This document shows, piece by piece, positions 23,644 through 35,090 of a stretch of 64,000 bases of DNA. This DNA is from Ascarosepion bandense. Taxonomy: Eukaryota > Mollusca > Cephalopoda > Sepiida > Sepiidae. The stretch is taken from contig JBBBDQ010001451.1 of assembly GCA_037127315.1 (NCBI GenBank), positions 600,501-664,500 on the forward strand, written 5' to 3'. Position 1 is the stretch's first letter. The number at the start of each line of letters is the position of its first letter. Under the pieces are notes generated by a model. It saw only the letters and a program-made list of their open reading frames with translations, was not told the origin of the DNA and did not search any database. The position numbers were made by a program, and so were the translations under genes.

Positions 23644-26600
23644 ATGAAAAATACAAATAGAAATAAAAAGTCCAGTATGGCTTTTCCAGTGGATAAACAG
23701 GGAGCCTGTCCTTCAGGAGGGAACCTACCCGAGGTCGAAAAATCTGCCATAGGAACAAACTTCTACACAAAGAATGAATCTTCAGGTCCCCACAACCAGG
23801 ATAATCCTAATGATGGTCCTGAAAATTCTCCAGCTAGATCTACAAACGTATATTTAAAGAACGAAAAAATAAAATGGTCTCGTGAGGAGTACAAAGTCGT
23901 TATGACTGCATTTCATGAAGCGTTACTCAAACCTCAAAAAAACATGACTCGCCAAACATATGACATTTGGCGTGAAAAAGTTGGTCAAGCAAATAGAAAG
24001 TATATTGACGAAAAAAAATTAGCCAATGTACGTAGGTACATTATTCGTAATAACCGACTGACAGAGGCTGAAATTAATGAAATTAAAAGAATTGTAACAA
24101 GAAGAGACGAATCAACAAAATATGAAAAGGAACCGGAATCAGAATCAGAAATAAAAAGTAATAACATCAAACAAGCCACAGGTCATAATGTAGAAACCGT
24201 GAAACACGCAAATCACTGCGAAGATAATGCTGTAAGTTTAAAAGTGCTGGAAAGGTGTGATCTGAGTCAGTTAAAAGACGAAAATAAAACGAGTTCAGAA
24301 CACATCGAAGATAATTATTTGACGGAAAATAAGAACAATATACAGGAAGCCAAGATAGAAATAAAGAACCGTCTAAGTCAAATACAAAATATTACAATGG
24401 AGGAACGAGAACAGCTCCCAAAATTACAACCAACAAAACATAATCTCCGAATTATTAAACTGTACAATGCAGCACTGAAATTAATACTGGATGAAGACAC
24501 TCATACAAATCTCAACGAAGTAATATATGCATCAGCAATAGCAGCAACAAAAAAATTGAATATCAAAATAAAAACAAGGCAGTCTCGCAGACATGAAGAT
24601 CCACCTTGGAAAAGAAAAATAGAAAAAGACATCGAACAACTTAGAAGTGAACTATCAGTACTGGATGAACTGAGTAGAGGAATAAATGTAAGAACTAGGA
24701 AAAGCAGAAGAGCCGAAAGAAAATATAACATTAGGAATGAAAATGAAGTCTTATCAAATAAAGAAAAAATAAAACAAAAAATCCAACTGAAGGCTCAAAG
24801 AATAAGACGCTATGAGAAAAGAGCAAGATTTTACAGACAAAACAAGATATTTCAGACTGATACAAAGAGATTTTACAGGGAAATAGGTAAAAAAAGAATT
24901 GAAGTGACAGTCCCCCCCCCAGAATGGAAGAAGTCACACAGTTCTGGGAAAAGATATGGGCTTGCCCTAAAGAACATAGCAAGGAAGTACATTGGGTTGC
25001 GCAAGAGATAGAAGGAATGAAAAATAAACCAGAACAGACATGGTCTGGAATTACAGAAGATGATGTTAAATTTGCACTAAAAAAAGTACACAATTGGAAA
25101 TTCCCAGGTATAGATAAAATTCCTAACTTTTGGCTATATTATTTAAATACAGCACATAAAAAACTAGCCAAAGAACTTCAAGAAATGGTTGACGATCCCA
25201 CTAAAATTCCTGCATGGATGACCAAAGGAATTACATTTCTTCTACCCAAGAATGGTGACACAAACAACCCGAAAAACTACAGACCAATTACATGTCTTCC
25301 GACAACATATAAACTATTAACATCTATTTTAACAAAACAGACATATTTATTCTTAGAAAGAAATGACATGATACCGCATGAACAAAAAGGGTGCAAACGT
25401 GGCTGTTATGAATGTAAAGACCAATTGCTAATTAACAAAATGATCCTGGAAAACTGCTACAGTACAAAAAAAATCTTAGTACTGCCTGGATAGATTATCG
25501 AAAGGCGTTCGATAGTGTGCCACATTCCTGGATTTTAAAGACTTTAAATATATACAAGATATTGCCCGTCATCATCAATTTCATCAAACAGTGCATGTCT
25601 ATATGGAAAACAACCCTTTACCTCAATCATATAAATGGAACCTATAAGTCTGATGAAATAAACATCAAAAGAGGTATATTTCAAGGTGATTCCTTATCTC
25701 CCTTACTATTCTGCATATCATTAATAGCACTAACCAGTCAACTTAATAAGACAGAATGTGGTTTTAAAATAGGCCAAAAGAAAATAAGCCGTCTATTTTA
25801 CATGGCTGACTTAAAGTTATATGCTAAGAATGATAATGAGCTGGAAGGTCTTCTGCAAACTGTAAAATGCTTCAGCGAAGACATTGGAATGAAATTTAAT
25901 TTGAATAAATGTGCTAAAGCTACAGTTTTACGTGGATCAATACAAGAAACATCCTCAATTAGCTTAGACCCTGCTGTAACAATAAAAGAATTGAAACCAG
26001 AAGAAGTTTTTAAATACCTAGGTGTAAATGAGAGCGAAAACATTCACCATAAAAAATGAAAGAAATAGTGCGTAAAGAGTACTATAGAAGGCTACGAATG
26101 ATATTAAAAACTGAATTAAATTCACAGAACAGAGTTATGGCCATTAATAGCCTTGCAATCCCGCCCAGTTGTCCAATATAGCTTTAACATCTTATACTGG
26201 ACTCTAAACGACATCAGGCGAATGGATGCTAAAACAAGAAAGCTTCTTTCTAAGCATAAGCTGCATCATCCAAAGGCTGATGTAGACCGTCTATACATAC
26301 CCCGTAAAGAAGGTGGTAGAGGTCTTATTCAGCTGGAATTGTCATACAAGACAACAACTATTGGCTTACTAACATACATAGAAACAACAAAGGATTGGAT
26401 GATACAATTAGTAAGGCAACATGAAGAAAGAACGAAAAAATATTCAATAATAAAAGAAGGCAGTAAATACAAACAAGATTTACAGTTAGTAGATTCTGTA
26501 GAAAAGCAAAACAGAAGCCAAGAACCAATTATTGCGGCAAAAAATATGAAAATGAAAGCCAAAGATAAAGCTCTTGAACAGATGAAACAACGCTGGCAAG

Positions 26601-27357
26601 ACAACCCTCTGCATGGCCAATATCCAGAACGTGCCAATAAATCCAGTGGTGACAAAGTTAATACTCATCGATGGTTACGTGCATCTGGATTAAAGTCTGA
26701 ATCTGAAGGCTTCATTCTTGCAGCCAAGACCAAAGTCTTTTCATTAGAAACTTCCAGGCAAATATTATGCATAATAATATGGATCCAAAATGCAGGTTTT
26801 GTGATAAACACCAAGAAACAATAAACCACCTAATCTCAGGCTGTTCTGTGCTTGCCCCAAATGAATATGAAAATCGCCACGATAGAGTTGGGCAATATTT
26901 ACATTGGGCAATGTGCAAACATTATGGAAAAGCTGTAAACAAACAATGGTATGAACATCACCCAGCACCGGTTACAGAAATAGATGTAACCATTCTATGG
27001 GATTACACCATCTACACAGACAGAAAAATTGAAGCAAACAGGCCAGACATTATTGTTAAAAACCAGAAGGAGAAAACCTGTCTATTAATTGATATGGCTT
27101 GTCCAGCGGATTGTAACATAGCAATCAAGGAATTTGAAAAACTGTCAAAATATAAAGACCTGGAAATTGAAATAGAAAAAATGTGGAAATTGAAAACAAG
27201 AGTTGTACCAGTGATAGTAGGTGCACTTGGAATGATAAATAAAAATGGAACAAAACAACACATTGAAAGAATCCCTGGAAACCCCAGCTTAAGAGATATA
27301 CAAAAAATTGTCTTATTAAGTACAGCCCACACACTAAGGAAAACTTTATCTATGTAA
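23644..27357 (+). pseudogene. RLE LINE polyprotein (RT + zinc finger + endonuclease), inactivated
   Basis: The first in-frame ATG is at 23644 (the frame itself is open from a TTG at 23602). A basic N-terminal region of about 420 residues without a visible zinc finger runs to 24911. The frame then shifts at a nine-C run (24912-24920). The RT follows: KNYRPITCLP, AWIDYRKAFDSV (motif A), IFQGDSLSPLLF (motif B) and LFYMADLKLYA (motif C). A second frameshift lies at an eight-A run (25466-25473), a third near 26051-26056, another near 26165 and another before 26767. The C-terminus has CRFC..H....C (zinc finger) and RPD-x14-D followed by KEFEKL, typical of the PD-(D/E)xK nuclease. Motif C reads YMAD, so a catalytic aspartate is lost at 25805-25807. 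Several breaks sit in homopolymers, so some could be sequencing error, but the YMAD change cannot be explained that way. Confidence 0.93.
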
Positions 27358-27557
27358 TGCTGGGGATGATAGGGAAGATAGAAAAACATGAAATGGAGCC
27401 ATAACAACACGCCACTACCTGCCTTAGGTCTCCCCGCAGACTTGGTTTGTAGTGAGACCAAAGCAGAAATCGAAATATGATGAAAAATGACATAATAATA
27501 ATGTCCTCCCAAGTAGAGCTCACACGTTACGAAGATTTTTATCTATTTAAAATGTAT

Positions 27558-28053
27558 AACTCGACTTGACAGCTAAGATACAATCACTTTCTCATTGGCG
27601 TAATGTGGCTTCCTTGTGTCTCTTCTACAAATACTTTTACGTTTGATGAACTTAGCTCTCTGGTGCCCTCTCTGTATGAATTTACTCGATCCAAATGATT
27701 AGCAACTACGACCCACCCTTTGACTTTGAAACCAATAAAATGTAAACACAAATTCTACTCTCATAGCTTCTTTTCTCGCACTTCCCACCTATGGAATTCC
27801 CTTCCGTTTACTTGCTTTCTCGACAGCTATAATTTCCATGAATTTAAATGTAAAGTCAATAGTCATCCCCTATCTCACTAACTCGCATCCTCCTCTCATG
27901 CTCTTTTCTCCGTCCTCTCCACTCTCATCAGTATTCTCATCCTTCTCTTACCCACTTCCTGACACCCCCTATAACCTGCCATTTTTCTCAGACTTTCCTC
28001 CTATGTAACCCCCTATAAAACAGTGGCAGTAAAATTCCTTACTTGGGGAGATA

Positions 28054-28056
<3 letters not shown>
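27558..28056 (+). mobile_element. LINE 3' end with ORF2 C-terminal relic
   Basis: Aligns along its length with 38335-38841: ACTCGACTTGACAG, TGTCTCTTCTACAAATAC, GAATTTACTCGATCC, AGCTTCTTTTCTCGCACTTCC, TATGGAATTCCCTTCCG, then the tail CTCCTATGTAACCCCCTATAA and GGGGAGATATGATTATAA. Stops and indels throughout. It runs into (TA)n at 28057. Confidence 0.88.

Positions 28057-28102
<46 letters not shown>
28057..28102. repeat. (TA)n microsatellite
   Basis: Lies between the LINE tail at left and the tail of a minus-strand family 2 SINE at right. Confidence 0.95.
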
Positions 28103-28106
<4 letters not shown>

Positions 28107-28107
28107 C

Positions 28108-28237
28108 TATAGTCAACCGCAGACAGATTTATTTCGCTGTATTACAGTACGGCTTAGACTCCGGTTGATTGAAACCGGAACACATTGGCGTCAGTCGGCG
28201 ATTCTACCCCTAGGCCACGAGCGTCCAGTAGAAGTAT
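28108..28237 (-). mobile_element. SINE family 2, minus strand
   Basis: Reverse complement of the family 2 consensus: AACCGCAGACAGATTTATTTCG (tail), GTCAGTCGGCGATTCTACCCC and TAGGCCACGAGCGTCC (tRNA-like head). Its tail abuts (TA)n. Confidence 0.85.
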
Positions 28238-28255
28238 TTATTCGTAATACCAATA

Positions 28256-28390
28256 CAAGCCTGTTTCACTGTATCACAGCTCATTAGCGTGGCTAGACAC
28301 ATCCACTTGCTCCTGGCCGGGATCGAAAATTGACCGATTCGGTGTCAGTCGGAGTCGCATCCCCTAAGCTATAGGCGCATGGAATCACAG
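28256..28390 (-). mobile_element. SINE family 2, minus strand, second copy
   Basis: GTTTCACTGTATCACAGCTC (tail), GGCCGGGATCGAAAATTGACC (B-box region) and GCATCCCCTAAGCTATAGGCG (A-box region). Only ~18 bp from the copy at 28108 and in the same orientation. It is the one copy in the window not followed by a microsatellite. Confidence 0.83.
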
Positions 28391-28597
28391 AAGGGAATTT
28401 TTAACGTGTTCTATATAAGCAATGTCTACACATGCCAGCAACCGAAAGAACGCAATTCATCCCTCAAGAGAAGTAGCCCTGACGAGTGGAACATTATAAC
28501 GGTGACCCGGGATGAAATGTGTATACAAGAGATATCAAACGAATCAATAACAACAATAAATGGATAACGCTGTGCCAATAAAGTTACAAACTCATCA

Positions 28598-29216
28598 GTC
28601 AGTCAGTTAAGTGCCATACGTGAAACACGCTTGGGCGATAATGTCTCGAAAGAGACATGACTGACTGGGCAGAATATTATCCCGCAGTAGGTTGCCATTG
28701 TTTTCTGCGGTAGACTGGTTGCCGACCAAGGCTATAGAACCCAATCTGTCCTGTTATTTGACTCATGGCTCGAGGGGGAAGAGATGTATTATATCATTAC
28801 GTAGTAATTAGAGGGGGGATCAGTTTAATACTTCATAACAATAGAAAACTGACCCCCCACTTTATGACCTGGCGAAGCCTTAATCATGATTCCAACTATT
28901 ATATTCAGTCAGTCAGTCAATTAAGTGACATACGTGAAACACGCTTGGGCGATCATGTCCCGAAAGAGACATGACTGGGCAGAAGATTATCCCGAAGTAG
29001 GTTGCCATTGTTTTCTGCGGTAGACTGGTTACCACCCAAGGCTATAGAGCCCAATCTGTCCAGTTATTTAACCTATAACTGGAAAAAAGAGACGGATTAA
29101 TACCTTTCCCAAGGGTATTTGCGCGTAAGTGAATGCAATGAATTCAACTGGAATTCGAACTCGGCTCCCCGATTTCTCGTTCCGAGTCGATATCCACTGG
29201 ATTACAACGCACATCC
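28598..29216 (-). mobile_element. SINE heterodimer flanked by one target-site duplication
   Basis: Read on the minus strand, a full family 1 SINE (29216 to 28906, head CCACTGGATTACAACGC at the right) is followed directly by a second unit (28905 to 28598). The second unit has the same body and tail but replaces the tRNA head with a linker containing a GGGGGGATCAGTTT / AAAACTGACCCCCC hairpin (28813-28859). The 13-bp TACAAACTCATCA occurs at 28585-28597 and again at 29217-29229, and no duplication is seen at the internal junction. This indicates that both units were inserted together. Confidence 0.88.
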
Positions 29217-29229
29217 TACAAACTCATCA

Positions 29230-30981
29230 TATCGATTAATTACCTATCGTCATTTGTTCGAATGTAGTTACCACATTAGTATCTCGCTAAGTTACTACTT
29301 TACTGTCTCACTAAATTGGAATTTGACGTCCTGGGTATGTCGATAAACTTCATCCGGCAACAAGGCCTCTGATCGAGATTTTTTGAAGAGCATGAAGCCA
29401 GCTCTTAATTTTTGTTGTTTCCAGGTCTACCCTAACACGATGTGATAGCACCTGTTAAGTTGTCCTAGCTATAGACAAATAATTAACACCTACCTGGGCG
29501 TCAAAACACTATGTAAGAATAAAAATACATTTTTATAGTAAAAATTCTTACAATATATTATTAAAAGTACCAACAATACATCTGACTTTCGATAAAAACC
29601 CTTTTTTACATAAATACGTCAATGAAACCTGATCTACAAACTATTTTTTTTGCAAAGAATACATGCAAAACTATCCTTAAAAAACTTTTCTGCATAAAAT
29701 AACCCACTTAGATTGATATGCTAAAAAACAAAATAAACTAAACTAAGCCGGTCTTGGATTGTTTTTGGTTTCTTTATATACTTTAGTACGTCTCGGGTAT
29801 AGTTATTTTGATATTTGATAAATAATGTCTGTTGCAGAGGAATTATTAATTAGTTTGCTTGCAAGAATATTACTATAGTTGCTACTTCAATTCCCACCTA
29901 AATTTAATAAGTATGTTTTAGGGTTTGTTTGCTGATTAAGGGAATTGTGTATTGTCCATAATTTCCAGTGATCAATTGTGTGATTAGATCAAAGCAATAT
30001 TCCGAATGCTGATTTTTCAAATAGTTACACAGATCAAAATTTAGTAAATATAAAAAAGAAGGACTGAATTAATGAAGAAGAAATTGGGTGAAAAAGAAGA
30101 AAAAGATAAGATAGAGGAAAACAAAGAAGTGAATGAAAAAATGTTAAACGAATGAAAATGAAATGTTTTTTTAATCAAATTCACCCCATGCATGACAGTA
30201 AAGCCACTAAGACACAAGGGGTTACTAACTGTGAAAGAATTAGAAAACAGAAACATTACTGAGAACAATAGAAGATTAATCCCGATTGACATTGCATTTA
30301 AATTTTTGAAGAAAAAAATTGGATAGAAATATATGGAGCCGGAAGAGTGTTCCAAGTGCTCAGAAAAAGAAACTGTTAGCATATAAATTATGGTTTTTTT
30401 CTAAGCAATTCATGTGTAAATTGGTGAGATATTTTTGCCAATCTAGTACTGCACTTGAATTCATGAAACCTAGATACCATAGTGCAGAACTCTTACGAAA
30501 ATTTCCATGAAGTATTAATAGAAAAGACAACATTTTGGTGGTAGAAAAAAAATAAAACGAAGTCGAAATGTCAAATCAGGACCAAAAATATCGCTGAATC
30601 TTTTTGGAATTTTATCAAGAATCTCTAAATATATAGAAGAAGCATCGGACCATATGTAGCAAAAATATTCAAAGCGTGAAAGAATGAGCGACTCATAGAA
30701 ATGTAAGATAGAAAGGAGAAAAATTGTCTAGCCCGACACAGGGAACCAACTTTTTAGCAGCATACCTAATGGATTCAGTGTAGAATTTCTCTTACAATGT
30801 TTACTCGAGAAAATGCGACGAGCATTCACCTGGAGGTTAGCATCAGCCGTGCTGATGAAACGCAGAAAGATGTCTCTTTAATGAATCACGGACATTTTGT
30901 TGTGTAGGTAAAGTTTTAATTGCCAAATTATGTTGGTAAATCCTTGTTGATTCTGGATAATCAGACCACTTGTATATACTA
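29230..30981. other. No gene; unclassified AT-rich DNA
   Basis: No coding homology recognised on either strand. Short open frames near 30041-30510 have no recognisable motif. Confidence 0.5.
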
Positions 30982-31362
30982 CTAGCAGTATAGCCCAGCG
31001 TTGCTCGGGTGTAATGGAAGCTTTAAAACTAATATACGGTCCTGGAGCTCAGACTCGTTGGACGTTGGCACGAAAGACTAAAAAGCAATATTTGTTTTCA
31101 GTTAAAGCGAAACCATAGACTGAAAGAAAAATGAATGGATGTAATCAAATTTTGATTTCCTGCTATCGATATCAAACAAGTTTTTTTCGTCGTAAACTGA
31201 ATTTTGAAGGCTAAATAAGTCCTCTGAGTAAATGATATCATGGCTGAGACTAAGAACTACAATTATACTTACTTAGAGCCAAACCTGAAGAAAAAAACTA
31301 AAATAAAAGGGCTGAAAAAATACATACAGGCAGATAACCAGACACACACACAAACATCTTGC

Positions 31363-31365
<3 letters not shown>

Positions 31366-31406
<41 letters not shown>
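31366..31406. repeat. (TA)n microsatellite at the PLE/Helitron junction
   Basis: TA run that in the copy at 61465 is a short internal tract (about 61777-61788). It marks the left junction of the PLE insertion. Confidence 0.92.
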
Positions 31407-31409
<3 letters not shown>

Positions 31410-32915
31410 ATAAGAAATATCACAAGCTTCAAAATAGACAGGGTTAGAAAAATGATACACAAGGAGTTTAAAAATCTAAATTTAAAAGTAACAGTTAAAG
31501 CTAAGATAAAAAAGTAGATTTCCTCGATGTAACTTTGGATCTAGAGAAAAATATACACCAACCATACAAAAAACCAAACACAACCCCTTTATACATCCAC
31601 CCAAAATCTAACCACCCTTCTTCTATCATCAAGCATATACCCTCATCAACAGAATACAGAATTAATATAAACTCGGCTAATGAGGAAGTGTTCAATAAAC
31701 ATTGCGAGTTTTATAATACTGCATTGAAAAATAGTGGATGCATAAACCCAAATATTAAATACGGAAACAAGAAAAGCAACCCTCGAAGAAAAAATAGGAA
31801 TAGGAAAATCATCTGGTACACACACACTTACAACCAGATGACTAATGGTAGGTTGGGAAGAAAATTCCTCGAGTTAATTAGTAAACACTTTCCGGAGAAA
31901 AATCCACTTAGTAAGATCTTTAATAAAAACACTATAAAATTAAGTTACAGCTGTATGAATAATCTAGAAAAATTATAAAAAACCACAATAATAATATTTT
32001 AAAAAAATTCAACAAAACCAGTAAAAACAACCAGACAACAGAAAATAAAATATGTAATTGTAAAAACCCCATAAACTGTCCGCTAGAAAATAGGTGTTTG
32101 ACGGAATCGATAATCTATCAATGCGAAATATCGACGAAGGAAAACTCAAACAATATAAAAGTCTATATAGGGACTACTAAAAATACTCTAAAGCAGAGAA
32201 TTTACCAGCATACCTCTTCATTTAATAATAGCAAATACAGAAATAGAACATCCCTATCGAGATATTATTGGTACCTAAAGGAAACCAGAAAAAACAAAAA
32301 AAAACACCCAAAATAAAGTGAAAAATCCTAAAAGAAGCTAAAACATGTAAGTCCTTAAATAAACCATGTTCATTATGCTTATATGAAAAACTATTTATTA
32401 TTATATCCCTTAAAAATAAAAAAATTATTAAATAAACGCAACGAAATTAATGTCATATGTAGACATTCTAAATTATTCACATTAGAAAATGGATAAAACC
32501 TAAATTGAATAACATGCTCACTTACAAATTAGGTAAAAATAAAAATAGAAAGAAAGCCAAAAATAGAATAAGTTAGTTTTCCTTTTTTTTTTTTTTTAAT
32601 AATTTCCCCCCTTTGTATCAGGATAATAAACTTTACAGCAAATTGATAGATGGAGCGAAATAATAGCAGTTCGAGGTTTTTGGGAAAAAAATCTTTTCTT
32701 TAACAAATAGACTAAAAGGGACGAGAAAGGAGATGGGTACTACTAAAAAGGAATGTCACATCAAATGTAATAAAACTGAAGGGAAAATCATAAGATCAGA
32801 TAAATGCGAAGGAAAATAGACAAGAGAAAAATAGGGTCAAGGAAAAAGAAAAAAAATTGGTTAGCACAGAAATTCTTCGGGGTCAAACCCCAAAGTGAAT
32901 CTCCATTCTGATTAG

Positions 32916-32916
<1 letters not shown>

Positions 32917-32963
<47 letters not shown>
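32917..32963. repeat. (CA)n microsatellite inside the PLE 3' UTR
   Basis: The second PLE copy has the same tract at the same relative place (54033-54075), so the tract belongs to the element. Confidence 0.93.
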
Positions 32964-33022
32964 TCACAGTAAACCGAAAGTATTTGTCATTTAAATGCAA
33001 ATCATCTGCACAACCACACCAG

Positions 33023-33077
33023 CATTGCCTGATGATGAGAATTAATCTCGAAACATAGAAATTTCCATGTCGCAATG
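33023..33077 (+). ncRNA. Hammerhead-ribozyme-like fold in the PLE tail
   Basis: Stem I: CATTGC (33023-33028) pairs perfectly with GCAATG (33072-33077). The core CTGATGA (33029-33035) follows. Stem II: GAGA (33037-33040) pairs with TCTC (33046-33049) around ATTAA. Then GAAA (33050-33053), and stem III from CATAGAAATTTCCATG (33054-33069), self-complementary but for one pair. U is at 33070 and C at 33071, where cleavage is expected. All invariant core bases are present. The one oddity is an extra T at 33036 between core and stem II, which may weaken activity. Activity is not shown by sequence alone. Confidence 0.6.
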
Positions 33078-33579
33078 GAAAATTGACATAACCATATAAT
33101 TATATTATATTATATTAAGCTATATAATACTCATTATATTGAGCACTGTTTATAAGAAAATAAATGCCAGGGCACTCAAAATATGAAAAAAAACTTGAGT
33201 CCTCTTCACTTGGAATTATATATATATATTATCGATTTTGTGCATTATTGTAAGAACTGTAACCTTGAAACTTCTGACTATCGTTTCTTATGTCTTTGTG
33301 TATGAGTGTATCAAATTTGATTAAAATAGGACCATTCCTCCTATAACCAATTTTTTCGATTATCGACATAAAATCTAGCTAAGAACACTCGCAGACGCTT
33401 ATAGTACAACTGTGTAAATTTTCAAGAAAATCGGTTCAGCCGTTTCGGAGTCTATAGGTAACGGATACACACAGACACACAGACACACACACACACACAC
33501 ACACACAGACACACAGACACACAGACACAGATACACAGACACACACACACACAAAGTTCCATTTATAAATAAGTTTAGA

Positions 33580-34479
33580 TAGATATTTTTTATACTAAGA
33601 TTTGTTTATGAGTAGTTAAATATTGAAATACTGAATTCTTGTGTTGATCTTTCGTTCTCTGTACAGACATTTCGTAACATTGTTATGGTTATCAATGACT
33701 GACACAAATATCATATTATCTTGGGTGGTTCGTATGTTCCATAAAAATTATAATGCGGCTTAGGTGTAACAAATATCATGTTATATTATGCATTTAATAG
33801 GTAATACGAATAATGGGTTGGAAAAAGTGCAAACAAAACGCCAAAAAGTGGAAGTGATTTCAGGGAAAAGATACAAAGGAAAACAGGGGAAAATAACTTT
33901 AGATTTTAGATAAAGTTTTTGTTAATTTGATGACTTTCCAATTCTCGTTCGGTTAACAAAAAACATAGTTCATACTGAACAGAAATCACAAGGAATTAAT
34001 AGATAGAAATTTACTTTGGAGTCAAAAAGTTGTACATAACACCGATTTACACTACCAGTGTGGTTACTTGCAGACTTAAGTATGATCAGGATCGATTCTA
34101 AGCTTTTAGTGTAAATTGGCTTGTTTATGAAAATATAAGGGAAAAATATTACTAATATATTTGTAGGTATAATTAAACAAGATTTGGAAATGGAGATCAA
34201 GGGATAGCAATACACATAGTAAAAATATATATAAACATATTAGAAAAATTACAAGAAAAAAAACCCAACGTATAATCAAATTTACAAGGAAGAAAGTGCA
34301 ATGAAAGGCTTTCAGTGAGATAGAACCCCGTTAAAAGTGCGTATACCTTGAAGGTATAAAATGTGAATGCTATTAATAGTTCTGGTGATTTGATGTGAGT
34401 GATCAAAGTTTACTCGCAGAATCCGTTCGTGTCTTCCGAGTTCAGTCTTCAATGTAAACATTTGATTAGAGAACATATA
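33580..34479. other. No gene; unclassified AT-rich DNA
   Basis: No coding homology recognised. Confidence 0.5.
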
Positions 34480-34768
34480 GGCTCAGAACGAGAAGTCGGA
34501 GAGCCGAGTTCGAATTCCAGTAGAATTCGTTGCATTCAGTTACGCCCAAATAACCTTTGGGAAAGGTATTAATCCATCTCCTCTCCCTCCAGCAACGGGT
34601 TAAATAACACGTGAGATTGGGTCCTATATCCATCGTTGGAAACCAATTTACTGCAAAAAAATAATAACAACCTACTGTGAGAAAATCTTCTGTCCAGTCA
34701 GTCGTGTCTCGAAAGAGACATGATCATCTAAGCGTATATCAAGTATGGTACTTAATTGACTGGCTGAC
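34480..34768 (+). mobile_element. SINE family 1, 5'-truncated
   Basis: Starts inside the tRNA head (GCTCAGAACGAGAAGTCGG, GAGCCGAGTTCGAATTCC). The body has GGGAAAGGTATTAATCC and the tail GTCGTGTCTCGAAAGAGACATG, CTTAATTGACTGGCTGAC. Confidence 0.88.
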
Positions 34769-34856
34769 TTTTTCTCAGTTGAAGGAATGACTATATTGTT
34801 ACAATAGTCAGTGTAACATTAAAATTTTTCTTTGATGGTGGGTTTTTACTACAGCC

Positions 34857-35090
34857 GGAGACTTCGAATTCCAGTTGAATCCATTGCATTCACTTATGCA
34901 CAAATACCCTTGGGAAAGGTATTAATGCGTCTCCACCTTCCAGTTATGGGTTAAATAGCAGGATAGATTGGGTTCTATAGCCTTGGTCGGCAACCAATCT
35001 ACCGCAGAAAGCAATGGCAATCTACTGCGGGATAATCTTTTGCGCACTCAGTCATGTCGTGCTTCATGTATGGCACTTAACTGACTGACA
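34857..35090 (+). mobile_element. SINE family 1, 5'-truncated with tail deletion
   Basis: Begins at CTTCGAATTCCAGTTGAATCC (B-box end) and ends GGCACTTAACTGACTGAC. The tail hairpin segment between GTCATGTC and TATGGCAC is largely deleted. Same orientation as the copy ending 89 bp upstream. Confidence 0.86.

Larger units (their letters stand above)
22091..27492 (+). mobile_element. Near full-length RLE-type LINE (R4/Dong/Rex6-like), ~5.4 kb
   Basis: One non-LTR retrotransposon bounded by (AAT)n at 22068-22090 and AATAATAAT at 27493-27502. Order: a 5' region with ~600 bp tandem units (22091-23600), a single long coding region (23644-27357), and a ~135 bp 3' UTR ending GAAAAATGACAT. The coding region has reverse transcriptase, a CCHC zinc finger and a C-terminal restriction-like endonuclease, the layout of the R2/R4/NeSL group. 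The YMDD-like active site (YMAD here) points to the R4/Dong/Rex6 branch. The left boundary is inferred from the TAA repeat. The copy is dead (see the pol entry) but is the best reference for the fragments at 14743, 21328, 21488, 21594 and 61290. Confidence 0.85.
31407..33110 (+). mobile_element. 5'-truncated Penelope-like element (RT end + GIY-YIG)
   Basis: Begins within the RT, just after where the YRDD motif would be (VIRN, FKIDRVRKMIHKEFKNL). VDFLDVTLDLEKNIHQPYKK and PLYIHPKSNHPSSIIKHIP follow, with one stop at 31515. Frameshifts near 31975 and 32035 separate this from a cysteine cluster (CNCKNPINCPLENRC, ~32055-32100) and a GIY-YIG-like nuclease (VYIGTTKNTLKQRIYQH). A C-terminal CSLCLYEK segment is frameshifted. 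The 3' UTR has a (CA)n tract (32917-32963) and a hammerhead-like fold (33023-33077). RT plus GIY-YIG defines PLEs, and hammerheads are known from their terminal repeats. Exact 3' end uncertain (33110-33215). Confidence 0.78.
30982..33579 (-). mobile_element. Helitron-like element, minus strand, split by a PLE
   Basis: On the minus strand the element starts TCTAAACTTATTTATAAATGG (right end, after an A at 33580) and ends CTAG (30982-30985) before a T, next to the GC-rich CCCAGCGTTGCTCGGG hairpin. The 5' part (33220-33579) matches the intact copy at 61465-61973. So does the 3' part (30982-31405), apart from extra internal DNA. Both parts reach an internal (TA)n where a Penelope-like element has been inserted (31407 to about 33110-33215). 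No coding capacity seen; non-autonomous. Confidence 0.72.
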
